DNA of 64,000 nucleotides from the NCBI RefSeq assembly GCF_008124835.1, contig NZ_VNHW01000009.1, positions 1 to 64,000 on the forward strand. The letters are read 5' to 3'. The stretch is from Blastococcus xanthinilyticus (GTDB taxonomy: Bacteria; Actinomycetota; Actinomycetes; Mycobacteriales; Geodermatophilaceae). Within the stretch, counting starts at the first letter, position 1; the number at the start of each line of letters is the position of its first letter. Of this stretch, positions 16,290-24,849 are shown one piece after another. A model generated the notes under the pieces. That model ran no database searches. It was not told where the DNA came from and was given only the letters and a program-made list of their open reading frames with translations. The position numbers and the translations under genes were made by a program.

Positions 16290-18260
16290 TCAGGGTTGCT
16301 GCGCCGGCGCCGGCTCGCGCTGCGAGAGCAGGACGGCCGGATCGCGGATCGGCACCTCCCACACCTCCTCCGCCGCGTCAGGGTCCACCACCCGACCGGT
16401 GTCGAGGAAGGCCGCGATCTGCGCCAGGCCCTGGAGCGCAGCCGGCCGTGGCGTCTGCAGGAGGAAGGCGTGCGGGTTGCTGGCCTCATCGGGTGTCTCG
16501 TCGCCGCGGTACAGGCTGGTCCGTGACCACAGCGCCCCGGCGTCGACGACCGAGAACGATGTCGAGTTCGGGACCGATCGGTCGCCCAATGCCACCTGCA
16601 CCAGTACCCGTTCGGGTCGGATCAGCGGGGCGAAGGCCTCCGGACTGCCCGGCCGGGCCAGCCAGGTCGCCCCCGCCAGGTAGTCCGCCAGCAGCAGCGC
16701 CCGGGGCGCGGTGGCGACCACCGGGTCCTGTCCCACGACGGGCAACGCCTCGGCGACGAGCTGCCGCATGGCGGCCGGGTCACCCGGCAGGCCCGTGGCC
16801 TCCAGCGCCTGTTCGGTCACCAGCTCGAACGACGGCGCCAGACGGGCGATCTCGGTGATCGGCCCACCGGGCACGTTCAGCGCCGATCGGGCCACCGCCG
16901 GGTCGGCCGCCGTGAGCATGGCGCCGTACATCCCGCCCAGGCTCTGTCCGGCGTACCCGACGTCGTGTCCCGAGAGATCCGCCCGCCTGTCACCGTCGAC
17001 GTCGGTCCCCCTCAGCGACCGGACCAGGGTCATGATGTCCGCCGCGGTCTGGCGGAGCGCGTCCCGCGAGGAGACCGCCGCAGCCGGCCCGGTCGCCGAG
17101 AAACCCTCCGCGCCGGTGATGGTGGCGTCCGTGTCCCCCTGGTCGACGCCACGCCCCAGGCTCGGCAGGGTCCTCGACTCGCCGTCGGATGTACCGATGA
17201 TCCAGCGGCTCTCCGGGCCGTAGCCGTGGCCGACGGCGTTCGTGGCGATGGTCGCGATGCCTCGCTGCGCGTTCTCCTGGGCTGCGAGGAAGACCCTGGT
17301 CATCGATTCCGTGAAGCCGTGTCCGAAGACGGCGACCGGCCAGCCCCCGGCGGGGGCCTCCCCTTCCGGGAGAACGGCGACGAAGGGCAACCGATCGGCT
17401 GCCACGGGGTCCGGCCCGGCGTCCCCTGTGGGCGTCTGCTGGATCGTCACGTCCTGCCGCAGCCACGATGGCGCCTCGAAAGATCCAAAGACCAGGGTGC
17501 CCCCGCTCATAGGCTGCGGGACGGACACCGGTGGCCCACCGAGCGCCCCGGGCGCCGCGATCGTGTCCGCCTCGAACTGCACGGTGGTCCCGGAAACTGG
17601 GAAGACTCCGTCGATCCGCAGGCCCGGCCGGGTGATCCCGGTGGCGCGGAAGGCCGTGCCGTCGTCGATCTGCCGGCGCAGGTCGAGGAGGCCGTCCGTG
17701 GCCGACAGCGTCGTGAACCTCTCCTCCGCCGGACCAGTGCCAGGACTGCTTCGCAGCCGGAGCCGGTAGGTGGTGCCGGGGGCGAGCTGCTCGGCCGGGT
17801 GTGCGTACACGGTGAGCGTGAGGGGGTTGTAGACGACGCGGTCGACTCCGGTCCGCCAGCCGCCCCCCTCCCGCTCTATGGAGATGAGGCCGGCGACCTC
17901 GGATGGATCGACCGGGTCGGTGAAGCGGATCGCAAGCCGCGGGTCCAGGTCAAAGCCGTCCAGCTGGTTCAGCCTCCGGACCAGCCCACAGGCGATAACC
18001 GTCGAGCAGTCCGTGGAGGGAAGGGCCACCCGCCTCCCCGTCCGCTGGTCGGGATCGGCCACGGTGAGCGAGTTCGACGGGAACACCCACACCGGCTGGG
18101 CGGCGTCCGCCCGGGTGGCGACCTCCCCAGCCGGTCCCCGGTGCCCTGTCCTCCCGGAATCCGGCGAGGTGCCAGCCGTGGCAGCGAGGACCACGGTCAG
18201 GATGCTGAGCGCCGAGAGGGTCGCTCGTCGCCGGCTGCGGTGGGGCACGGAAGTCTCCAT
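16290..18260 (-). CDS. Large secreted alpha/beta hydrolase (lipase/esterase-like)
   Basis: A 656-residue exported protein. I start at ATG 18258-18260 (METSVPHRSRRRATL), which gives a normal signal peptide with basic n-region and hydrophobic core to about residue 30; an upstream ATG at 18333-18335 would bury it. The first half looks like Ig/adhesin-type sandwich domains (VWVFPSNSLTV, FTDPVDPSEV). The second half is an alpha/beta hydrolase with VAVFGHGFT near 320 and the nucleophile elbow GYAGQSLGGMYG near 440. This matches the bacterial virulence-factor-lipase N-terminal plus hydrolase architecture. Substrate is unknown. Codon use appears somewhat less GC-biased than in neighbours. Confidence 0.75.
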   Translation of the reverse strand: METSVPHRSRRRATLSALSILTVVLAATAGTSPDSGRTGHRGPAGEVATRADAAQPVWVFPSNSLTVADPDQRTGRRVALPSTDCSTVIACGLVRRLNQLDGFDLDPRLAIRFTDPVDPSEVAGLISIEREGGGWRTGVDRVVYNPLTLTVYAHPAEQLAPGTTYRLRLRSSPGTGPAEERFTTLSATDGLLDLRRQIDDGTAFRATGITRPGLRIDGVFPVSGTTVQFEADTIAAPGALGGPPVSVPQPMSGGTLVFGSFEAPSWLRQDVTIQQTPTGDAGPDPVAADRLPFVAVLPEGEAPAGGWPVAVFGHGFTESMTRVFLAAQENAQRGIATIATNAVGHGYGPESRWIIGTSDGESRTLPSLGRGVDQGDTDATITGAEGFSATGPAAAVSSRDALRQTAADIMTLVRSLRGTDVDGDRRADLSGHDVGYAGQSLGGMYGAMLTAADPAVARSALNVPGGPITEIARLAPSFELVTEQALEATGLPGDPAAMRQLVAEALPVVGQDPVVATAPRALLLADYLAGATWLARPGSPEAFAPLIRPERVLVQVALGDRSVPNSTSFSVVDAGALWSRTSLYRGDETPDEASNPHAFLLQTPRPAALQGLAQIAAFLDTGRVVDPDAAEEVWEVPIRDPAVLLSQREPAPAQQP

Positions 18261-18368
18261 CGACTCGGGGACATCCTCTTCCTCGCCTACGGGTGGCTCG
18301 GCGCAACCGTCCGCCCGCGTGGAAGCCTGGAACATGCGACGGCCCCCGACTAGGGACCGGGCGCAAGG

Positions 18369-19739
18369 TCAGTTTGCCATGTCCACGAAGCGGCTGTAGT
18401 GGCCCTGGAAGGCGACGGTGACGTTGGCGGTCGGGCCGTTGCGGTGCTTCACCAGCATGATGTCGGCCTCGCCCGCCCGCGGGGACTCCTTCTCGTACAT
18501 GTCCTCGCGGTGGATCATCATAACCATGTCGGCGTCCTGCTCGATCGAGCCGGACTCACGGAGGTCGGACAGCATCGGCTTCTTGTCCTGCCGCTGCTCC
18601 GAGCCACGGTTCAGCTGCGACATCGCGATGACCGGCACCTCGAGCTCCTTGGCCAGCAGCTTGAGCGCACGGGAGAACTCCGAGACCTCCTGCTGGCGGC
18701 TCTCGACCTTCTTGCCCGACGTCATCAGCTGCAGGTAGTCGATGACGATGAGCTTGAGGTCGTTGCGCTGCTTGAGCCGCCGGGCCTTCGCCCGGATCTC
18801 CATCATCGTCATGTTCGGCGAGTCGTCGATGTAGAGCGGCGCGTCGGCCACCTCGCCCATGCGGCGGGCCAGCTTGGCCCAGTCCTCGTCGGACAGCGTG
18901 CCGGCGCGCATGTGGTGCAGCGGCACCTTCGCCTCGGCCGAGAGCAGACGCATGGTGATCTCGTGCTTGCTCATCTCCAGGGAGAAGATGCAGGCCGGCA
19001 TCCCGTGCTTCACCGTCGCGGACCGCGCGATGTCCAGGCCCAGCGTGCTCTTGCCGACACCCGGACGGGCCGCGATGACGACCATCTGACCGGCCTGCAG
19101 GCCGTTGGTCAGCTCGTCGAGGTCGCGGATGCCGGTCGGCACACCGCGGGCGGTGCCACCGCGGGAGGCGATCGCGTCGAGCTCGTCCATCGTCGGCTGC
19201 AGGACGTCCTCGAGGCGCGAGTAGTCCTCGCTCATCCGCTTCTCGGTGACGTCGTAGATCTCCTGCTGGGCGCGGTCGACGATGTCGTCGACGTCGCCGT
19301 TGCCCCCGGCCGCGCCGTAGCCGAGCTGCACCACGCGAGTGCCGGCCTCGACCAGCCGGCGCAGCACCGCCTGCTCGGCCACGATCGCGGCGTAGTAGCC
19401 CGCGTTGGCCGCCGTCGGCGTGGACTGGATGAGGGTGTGCAGGTAGACCGCGCCACCCATCTTCGACAGCTGGTCGGTGCGGTTGAGCTCGGCGGCGACG
19501 GTGATCGCGTCGGCCGGCTCGCCACGGCCGTAGAGGTCGATGATGCAGTCGAAGATCACCTGGTGCGCCGGCCGGTAGAAGTCGTTGCCGTGCAGCACCT
19601 CGACGACGTCGGCGATCGCATCCTTGCTCAGCAGCATGCCGCCGAGCACCGACTGCTCCGCCGCGACGTCCTGCGGCGGCTGCCGGTCGTACGCCGGCGC
19701 CGTCGCGGTCGGTCGGCTGAACTCGTCGGCCACCGCCAC
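18369..19739 (-). CDS. dnaB: Replicative DNA helicase DnaB
   Basis: A 456-residue hexameric helicase. The N-terminal domain starts PPQDVAAEQSVLGGMLLS; the RecA-like domain has Walker A ARPGVGKST, Walker B LKLIVIDYLQLM, and the MSQLNRG and KHRNGPT motifs. There is no intein, unlike some mycobacterial DnaB genes. Start is GTG 19737-19739, seven bases after GGAGG; a second in-frame GTG is at 19733. The gene follows the rpsF-ssb-rpsR-rplI operon on the same strand after 620 bp holding a terminator, a DnaA box and a LexA-like box. Confidence 0.96.
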   Translation of the reverse strand: MAVADEFSRPTATAPAYDRQPPQDVAAEQSVLGGMLLSKDAIADVVEVLHGNDFYRPAHQVIFDCIIDLYGRGEPADAITVAAELNRTDQLSKMGGAVYLHTLIQSTPTAANAGYYAAIVAEQAVLRRLVEAGTRVVQLGYGAAGGNGDVDDIVDRAQQEIYDVTEKRMSEDYSRLEDVLQPTMDELDAIASRGGTARGVPTGIRDLDELTNGLQAGQMVVIAARPGVGKSTLGLDIARSATVKHGMPACIFSLEMSKHEITMRLLSAEAKVPLHHMRAGTLSDEDWAKLARRMGEVADAPLYIDDSPNMTMMEIRAKARRLKQRNDLKLIVIDYLQLMTSGKKVESRQQEVSEFSRALKLLAKELEVPVIAMSQLNRGSEQRQDKKPMLSDLRESGSIEQDADMVMMIHREDMYEKESPRAGEADIMLVKHRNGPTANVTVAFQGHYSRFVDMAN

Positions 19740-19823
19740 GGGGGTACCTCCATCTCCTTGCGGGCGCGCCCGCGGAACCACTCGGCGCAGGGGAAGTACG
19801 CGAGCTCGGCGGGCGACGCCGGA

Positions 19824-19839
19824 CCGAACATCCGTTCGG
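19824..19839. promoter_or_regulatory. LexA (SOS)-box-like palindrome upstream of dnaB
   Basis: CCGAACATCCGTTCGG contains CGAAC-N4-GTTCG, the core of the actinobacterial SOS box TCGAAC-N4-GTTCGA; only the outermost pair differs. It lies 85 bp before the dnaB start and would cover the start site predicted from the TAGGCA hexamer. Confidence 0.5.
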
Positions 19840-19952
19840 TCACTGCCTACCGGAGGGGACCGACAGTCCGGCTCCCCGTGGTGGCCGGAGAGGACGTTAG
19901 GAACTGCGGCGGGCGGCGTCCACCACCGCTGTGCACGCCGATCTGCACAACT

Positions 19953-19961
19953 TGTGGACAA
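19953..19961 (-). promoter_or_regulatory. DnaA box upstream of dnaB
   Basis: TGTGGACAA on the plus strand is the exact reverse complement of the actinobacterial DnaA box TTGTCCACA. It is 214 bp upstream of the dnaB start. Confidence 0.55.
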
Positions 19962-20290
19962 GTCGGTGGACGGAGGCGTGTCGACATGTGGAGGAAACGG
20001 GGGAGGTCGCGTCCCCGCGCACGCGGGCACCCCGGCTGACCTGCACGGACGCCGGCCGGGGGGTGTGGACGCAAGAAATCCGGGGAGAAATTTCGGGAGA
20101 CGCACCACGAGTCACAGCAGGCCGCGCGGTGGCGACCGGTCGACGACCGGGCGACCACCCGGCGACGGTCCGGCGACCGGCAGCCGGCCCCGCCCCGTGG
20201 TGCCCGACCTCACGCTGCGCGGTGCGGTCGGGCACCGGGCGGTGGGGACGGCGGGCGGCGGACAGAGGCCCGTAGCCGCCCTGAACGCCA

Positions 20291-20324
20291 CGAGGGGCGC
20301 CGGACCGGAGTCCGACGCCCCTCG
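20291..20324 (-). terminator. Terminator of the rpsF-ssb-rpsR-rplI operon
   Basis: Bases 20291-20305 and 20310-20324 form a 15-bp stem with one mismatch and a 4-base loop, just beyond the rplI stop codon. Confidence 0.75.
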
Positions 20325-20361
20325 GGGACGGTGCACGCGCTCAGGGCGCGTACGGCCTCGC

Positions 20362-20817
20362 TCAGCCTGCGACGACCTCGATCGTCAGCTGGGAGGCGAC
20401 CTCGGGGTGCACCCGCACGGTGACGGTGTGCTCGCCCGTGGTCTTGATGCTGCTGGGCAGCTCGATCCGGCGACGGTCGAGCTCCGGGCCGCCGGCCGCG
20501 GTGACCGCGGCGGCGACGTCGGCGGTGGTGACCCGGCCGAACAGGCGGCCGCCGTCACCGGCGCGCGCCGGCACCTGGACGGTGAGCCCGGTGAGACGGC
20601 CGGCCAGGGCCTGCGCCTCCTCGAGGGACCGCACGTCGCGGGTCGCCCGGGCGCGGCGCAGGGACTCGACCTGCTTCTCGGCACCCCGGGTGGCCTGGAT
20701 GGCCAGCCCGCGGGGCAGGAGGTAGTTGCGGCCGTAGCCGCCCTTGACCTCGACGGTGTCGCCGGAGGACCCGAGACCGGTGACCTCCTGCGTGAGGATC
20801 AGCTTCATCGTGCTCAT
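20362..20817 (-). CDS. rplI: 50S ribosomal protein L9
   Basis: A 151-residue L9. The N-terminal rRNA-binding domain reads MKLILTQEVTGLGSSGDTVE then VKGGYGRNYLLPRGLA, followed by the long connecting helix and a C-terminal domain (VPARAGDGGRLFGRVT). The ATG at 20815-20817 adds three residues (MST) before the family's usual MKLIL start at 20806-20808; either is possible and neither has a clear ribosome site. Last gene of the rpsF operon. Confidence 0.96.
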   Translation of the reverse strand: MSTMKLILTQEVTGLGSSGDTVEVKGGYGRNYLLPRGLAIQATRGAEKQVESLRRARATRDVRSLEEAQALAGRLTGLTVQVPARAGDGGRLFGRVTTADVAAAVTAAGGPELDRRRIELPSSIKTTGEHTVTVRVHPEVASQLTIEVVAG

Positions 20818-20819
20818 GA

Positions 20820-21056
20820 TCAGCGCGCCGTCGAGGTGTAGGGCAGCAGCGCCATCTCACGGCTGTTCTTCACGGCCGTGGCGACGTCGCGCTGGTGCTG
20901 GCTGCAGTTGCCGCTGACGCGGCGGGCACGGATCTTGCCGCGGTCGGAGATGAACTTCCGCAGCAGGGTCGTGTCCTTGTAGTCGACGTAGGTCGCCTTG
21001 TCCTTGCAGAACTGGCAGACCTTCTTCTTGGGCTTGCGAACAGGGGGCTTGGGCAC
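20820..21056 (-). CDS. rpsR: 30S ribosomal protein S18 (zinc-type, C+)
   Basis: A 78-residue S18. [10 protein letters not shown] near residue 14 and [10 protein letters not shown] near 50 supply Cys and His ligands of the zinc-binding (C+) form, as opposed to the Cys-lacking paralogue induced by zinc shortage in many actinobacteria. [17 protein letters not shown] is the conserved S18 core. It sits between ssb and rplI, three bases from rplI. Confidence 0.96.
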   Translation of the reverse strand: MPKPPVRKPKKKVCQFCKDKATYVDYKDTTLLRKFISDRGKIRARRVSGNCSQHQRDVATAVKNSREMALLPYTSTAR

Positions 21057-21152
21057 CGGAGTTCTCCAGTAGTCAGATCAGGGGTACGAGGGGTCTGGCC
21101 CCGTCCGGGGCTCGCCCGAGCGTGCGGGGGGCGAGTGGGACGGGGTCCTTGC

Positions 21153-21659
21153 TCAGAAGGGAGGCTCGTCGGACGGGCCGGCGGGCGTCGACCAGGGGTC
21201 GCTCGCCCCGCCGCCGCCGCCGCCACCGCCGAAGCCGCCGCCGCTGTTGCCGCCGCCGCCGAAGCCGCCGCCACCACCGCCGCCGCCCTCACCGCGCGAG
21301 GCGCGGGTGACCTTGGCCGTGGCGTAGCGGAGCGAGGGGCCGATCTCGTCGACCTCCAGCTCGATGACGGTGCGCTTCTCGCCCTCCTTCGTGTCGAAGG
21401 AGCGCTGCTTGAGGCGGCCGCTGACGATGACCCGGGAGCCGCGGGTGAGCGACTCGGCCACGTTCTCCGCGGCCTGGCGCCACACGTTGCAGCGGAGGAA
21501 GAGCGCCTCGCCGTCCTTCCACTCCTGCGACTGGCGGTCGAAGGTCCGCGGCGTGGAGGCCACGGTGAAGTTGGCGACGGCAGCCCCGGACGGCGTGAAG
21601 CGCAGCTCCGGATCGGCGGTGAGGTTGCCGATGACGGTGATGACGGTTTCGCCGGCCAT
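21153..21659 (-). CDS. ssb: Single-stranded DNA-binding protein
   Basis: A 168-residue SSB. Residues 1-110 form the OB fold ([45 protein letters not shown]). A Gly-rich linker follows, and the acidic tip PSDEPPF is the usual docking site for repair and replication partners. It starts 2 bases after the rpsF stop, in the conserved rpsF-ssb-rpsR-rplI operon. Confidence 0.96.
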   Translation of the reverse strand: MAGETVITVIGNLTADPELRFTPSGAAVANFTVASTPRTFDRQSQEWKDGEALFLRCNVWRQAAENVAESLTRGSRVIVSGRLKQRSFDTKEGEKRTVIELEVDEIGPSLRYATAKVTRASRGEGGGGGGGGFGGGGNSGGGFGGGGGGGGASDPWSTPAGPSDEPPF

Positions 21660-21661
21660 GG

Positions 21662-21949
21662 TCAGTGGACCTCGGGTCGCATCAGCTTCGTGCGCAGCAC
21701 CGACTCGTTCAGGTTCAGCTGGCGGTCCAGCTCCTGGACGGCGGCCGGCTCGGCCTGGATATCGATGATCGCGTAGATCCCCTCGACCTGCTTCTTGATC
21801 TCGTAGGCCATCCGGCGACGGCCCCAGATCTCGGTCTTCACCGTTCCACCGGAGTTGGTGACGACGGTCAGGAACCGGTCCAGGCTGGGAGCGATGGTGC
21901 GCTCCTCGAGCTCAGGGTCGAGGATGATCATCAATTCGTAGTGACGCAC
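21662..21949 (-). CDS. rpsF: 30S ribosomal protein S6
   Basis: A 95-residue S6, partner of S18 in the 30S platform. The N-terminus [18 protein letters not shown], the central [18 protein letters not shown] and C-terminal [16 protein letters not shown] are typical. I use GTG 21947-21949; GAGGAGG lies about 11 bases upstream, and the longer open frame has no family similarity. It heads the operon. Confidence 0.96.
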   Translation of the reverse strand: MRHYELMIILDPELEERTIAPSLDRFLTVVTNSGGTVKTEIWGRRRMAYEIKKQVEGIYAIIDIQAEPAAVQELDRQLNLNESVLRTKLMRPEVH

Positions 21950-22107
21950 GGAGAACCCCACCTCCTCTGGTCTCAGCGGCTGCAGGGCATCTGCAGCAGG
22001 AGGGTCGTACACGCGTCGCGCGCCCGGACCCGCAGGGAGCAGGAGAGGACGCGCACCGGCCAGGCTACCAGCGCCATGGACACGGTGTCCCCGTCGGACC
22101 GGCGCTC

Positions 22108-22113
22108 TACGCT
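22108..22113 (+). promoter_or_regulatory. Probable leaderless -10 (TACGCT) of nfo
   Basis: TACGCT ends six bases before the GTG start at 22120, the spacing expected for leaderless actinobacterial transcripts. Confidence 0.5.
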
Positions 22114-22119
22114 CCCCGG

Positions 22120-22935
22120 GTGGCTGAGCAGCTGATCGGCGTGCACGTCGGACCGGGTCTGACCGAGGAGAACGAACTGCTGGACGGCGGGCCGCTGGCC
22201 CGCGCGGCGGAGGTGGACGCCGACGCGGTGCAGGTGTTCCTGGCCGACCCGCAGGGGTGGAAGGCACCGAAGCCGCGCCCGGACGCCGAGGCGCTGCTCG
22301 GCTCCGACGTCGCCGTGTTCGTCCACGCGCCGTACGTGCTCAACGTCGCGACCACGAACAACCGGATCCGCATCCCCAGCCGCAAGCTGCTCGGAGCGCA
22401 CGCCGCGGCCGCCGCGGCGGTCGGCGCCCGCGGTCTGGTCGTGCACGGCGGCCACGTGCTGGCGAAGGACGACCCGGCGGCCGGGGTGGACAACTGGCGC
22501 AAGACCTTCGCCCGCCAGGCCGAGGACGGCGGGTTCCCGGTGCCGGTGCTGATCGAGAACACCGCCGGCGGCGGCAACGCCATGGCCCGGGAGCTGGACG
22601 CGCTCGCCCGGCTCTGGGAGGCGGTGGGGGAGTTCGGCGCGGGGCTGGTGCTGGACACCTGCCACGCGTGGGCCGCGGGGTGGGACCTGACCACCGTGGT
22701 CGACGACGTCCGGGGGATCACCGGGCGGATCGACCTGGTGCACCTGAACAACAGCCGGGACGCCGCCGGCTCCGGCCGCGACCGGCACGCCCCGCTGGCC
22801 GACGGGGAGATCCCGACGGAGCTGCTGGTCGAGGTGGCGCGGCGGGCCGACTGCCCGGTGCTCCTGGAGACCCCCGGCGACGAGGCGGGTCACGCCGCGG
22901 AGATCGCGCTGCTCCGGGCGGCCCTGGGGACGTGA
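22120..22935 (+). CDS. nfo: Deoxyribonuclease IV / AP endonuclease (Nfo family)
   Basis: A 271-residue TIM-barrel endonuclease IV that cleaves abasic sites in base-excision repair. Metal-ligand segments in order: [49 protein letters not shown] and [19 protein letters not shown] near 205. Length is typical. GTG 22120 is likely leaderless. Divergent from rpsF; 18 bases beyond its stop a 94-bp tandem repeat array begins. Confidence 0.9.
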   Translation: MAEQLIGVHVGPGLTEENELLDGGPLARAAEVDADAVQVFLADPQGWKAPKPRPDAEALLGSDVAVFVHAPYVLNVATTNNRIRIPSRKLLGAHAAAAAAVGARGLVVHGGHVLAKDDPAAGVDNWRKTFARQAEDGGFPVPVLIENTAGGGNAMARELDALARLWEAVGEFGAGLVLDTCHAWAAGWDLTTVVDDVRGITGRIDLVHLNNSRDAAGSGRDRHAPLADGEIPTELLVEVARRADCPVLLETPGDEAGHAAEIALLRAALGT

Positions 22936-22953
22936 ACCCTGGCCCTGTCGTGA

Positions 22954-23366
22954 GGGTTCAGCGCCCGCGGGGGACGGCACGTGGCCGCGGTGGACTGTCC
23001 TGTCGTGAGGAGTGGGGCCCGGAGGGTCCCGCGAGCGAGCGACGGAAGGGTTCAGCGCCCGCGGGGGACGGCACGTGGCCGCGGTGGACTGTCCTGTCGT
23101 GAGGAGTGGGGCCCGGAGGGTCCCGCGAGCGAGCGACGGAAGGGTTCAGCGCCCGCGGGGGACGGCACGTGGCCGCGGTGGACTGTCCTGTCGTGAGGAG
23201 TGGGGCCCGGAGGGTCCCGCGAGCGAGCGACGGAAGGGTTCAGCGCCCGCGGGGGACGGCACGTGGCCGCGGTGGACTGTCCTGTCGTGAGGAGTGGGGC
23301 CCGGAGGGTCCCGCGAGCGAGCGACGGAAGGGCTCAGCGCCCGCGGGGGACGGCACGTGGCGGCGG
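22954..23366. repeat. 94-bp GC-rich tandem repeat, four full copies plus a partial one
   Basis: Four copies of a 94-bp unit start at 22954, 23048, 23142 and 23236 and look identical by eye. A fifth, shortened copy from 23330 begins GGGCTCAGCG (one T-to-C change) and diverges after GCACGTGGC near 23360. It fills the 398 bp between nfo and the convergent membrane-protein gene, whose last codons lie in the partial copy. The unit contains inverted stretches such as GGGCCCGGAGGGTCCC. A diverged relative lies just after dnaA (56859-56945). There are no spacers, so this is not a CRISPR array. Confidence 0.93.
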
Positions 23367-24827
23367 TGATGCCCGGAGGGCATCCATGTGATGGTCCAGG
23401 ACCCCGCCGGCCGGGTCGTCCACGCCGGGCCAGCTGGTGCGCACGACGTCGCGGTCCGGATCCAGCACGTCCCGCACCACGAGGGCCATCAGCACGAGCA
23501 CGGCGACGTCCCGCAGCCCGACGGCCAGGAAGAACCACTCGACGTCGACGCCCATGTCGTCGGCGCCGAGGTACCAGAGCAGCCGCGGCACCCACAGCAC
23601 CGCCTCGGTCGCCTGCCAGGCGAGCAGCGACCGCCACCTGGGGCGGGCGAGGGCCGCGAGCGGCAGCAGCCACAGCGACTCCTGCGGGCTCCACGTCGTG
23701 CCGGTGAGCAGGACGACCGCCACCAGGAGGAAGGCCACCTGGGGCACCCGGGGGCGCACCGGTGCCACCCGGGTCAGCCAGGCCACGGCGGCGAGCCCGG
23801 CCAGCCCCACCAGGACGGCGACCGCGTCCAGCAGGGCGGGCACCGGGTCGGCGCCCGGGCCCCCGGTCAGGTGCACGGCGATGTTCCACAGGCTGTCCGG
23901 TTCGGCCGCCGCGACGCCGGGCAGCGCCGGGAGGACCGCCCAGCCGGCCGGCCCCGCGAGCGCGACCGGGAGGACGACCGCGAGCCAGGTGCCGGCCGCG
24001 GCCAGCGCCGTGCGCGACCAGGCCCGGAGCCGGCCGGCCCGCAGGCACAGCAGGAGCAGCGCGAGCAGCAGGAGGACGGCGTGCAGCGCGGCCGCGGCGG
24101 CGAGCCCGGTGAGGGCACCGGCGAGCAGCAGCCGGCGCCGCGCCCAGGCCCACAGCGCCAGGCCGGCGAGGGCGACGGCGAACAGGTCCCAGCCGGTGAA
24201 GGCGTGCACGAGCAGCAGCGGGGAGAGCCCGATGATGGCGGCGTCCCACGGCCGCCGCCCGGCCAGCGCGAGGGTGCTCCGCACGAGGAGGAACGCGCAG
24301 GCGGTCAGCAGCAGGCAGGTGAGCACGTAGTAGCTCTGCACGGGCGGGATCTCGGGGAGCACGCCGGAGCCGGCGGCCGCGCGGTCGTAGACCCCGGCGA
24401 GCGCCGCGGCCACCGCCGTGAAGCCACCGGTGAGCACCGGCTGGTCGACCACCACGTCGAGGTGCGGCAGCGCGCCGTCACCCAGACCGTGCGTGCCGAA
24501 CAGCGGCACCGCGTCGGAGTAGCAGAGGTGCGTGTACTGGACGCCGGCCGTCCAGTTCCCGTCGGAGCACGGCGCCTGCTTGATCCAGGCGACCGCCAGG
24601 ACCAGCGTGGTGAACAGCAGGCACACCCGCAGCGGCGTCCAGAACAGCGCCCGCCCGGTGACGGCGAACCGGCCCCACGGCCCGCCCACCGCCTCGCTCG
24701 CCTGGCGCACGACCGGATCGACCCAGGAGGGCACCACCCGATCCGGCTCGCCCGGCGGGTGCGTTCCACGTGGAACGACGACGGGCCCGTCCGCGGTGGC
24801 GGACGGGCCCGTGGCCGGGGTGCTCAT
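23334..24827 (-). CDS. Polytopic membrane protein, GT87/GT-C-like (Rv0051 type)
   Basis: A 497-residue protein with about ten to twelve membrane segments, resembling the DUF2029/GT87 polyprenyl-phosphate mannosyltransferase class and occupying the position of mycobacterial Rv0051 next to ponA1. An extracytoplasmic loop after the first membrane helix holds CSDGNWTAGVQYTHLCYSD. No catalytic residue can be named with confidence. The start is 23 bases after the ponA stop, so the two are probably cotranscribed. The last residues (PPPRAVPRGR) are encoded by the partial repeat copy, implying that the repeat has altered this C-terminus. Confidence 0.78.
   Translation of the reverse strand: MSTPATGPSATADGPVVVPRGTHPPGEPDRVVPSWVDPVVRQASEAVGGPWGRFAVTGRALFWTPLRVCLLFTTLVLAVAWIKQAPCSDGNWTAGVQYTHLCYSDAVPLFGTHGLGDGALPHLDVVVDQPVLTGGFTAVAAALAGVYDRAAAGSGVLPEIPPVQSYYVLTCLLLTACAFLLVRSTLALAGRRPWDAAIIGLSPLLLVHAFTGWDLFAVALAGLALWAWARRRLLLAGALTGLAAAAALHAVLLLLALLLLCLRAGRLRAWSRTALAAAGTWLAVVLPVALAGPAGWAVLPALPGVAAAEPDSLWNIAVHLTGGPGADPVPALLDAVAVLVGLAGLAAVAWLTRVAPVRPRVPQVAFLLVAVVLLTGTTWSPQESLWLLPLAALARPRWRSLLAWQATEAVLWVPRLLWYLGADDMGVDVEWFFLAVGLRDVAVLVLMALVVRDVLDPDRDVVRTSWPGVDDPAGGVLDHHMDALRASPPPRAVPRGR
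24763..24776. promoter_or_regulatory. parS-like ParB binding site
   Basis: GTTCCACGTGGAAC, a perfect palindrome in the N-terminal codons of the GT-C-like gene. Confidence 0.8.
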
Positions 24828-24849
24828 GCGAGCGATTGTGCGGGACGGA

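Larger units (their letters stand above)
19740..20361. other. Intergenic region upstream of dnaB
   Basis: This 622-bp stretch has no convincing gene. It holds the rplI terminator at its right end, a perfect DnaA box at 19953-19961, a LexA-like palindrome at 19824-19839 and a possible -10 (TAGGCA on the minus strand, 19844-19849). Open frames crossing it lack family resemblance. Confidence 0.6.

Noticed and set aside
22954-23366. Possible CRISPR array
   Set aside because: The copies abut one another without unique spacers and no cas gene is near.
22981-23391. Series of 60-90 codon open frames reading EEWGPEGPASERRKGS
   Set aside because: They arise from the 94-bp repeat read in shifting frames; 94 is not a multiple of three, and there is no ribosome site or family similarity.
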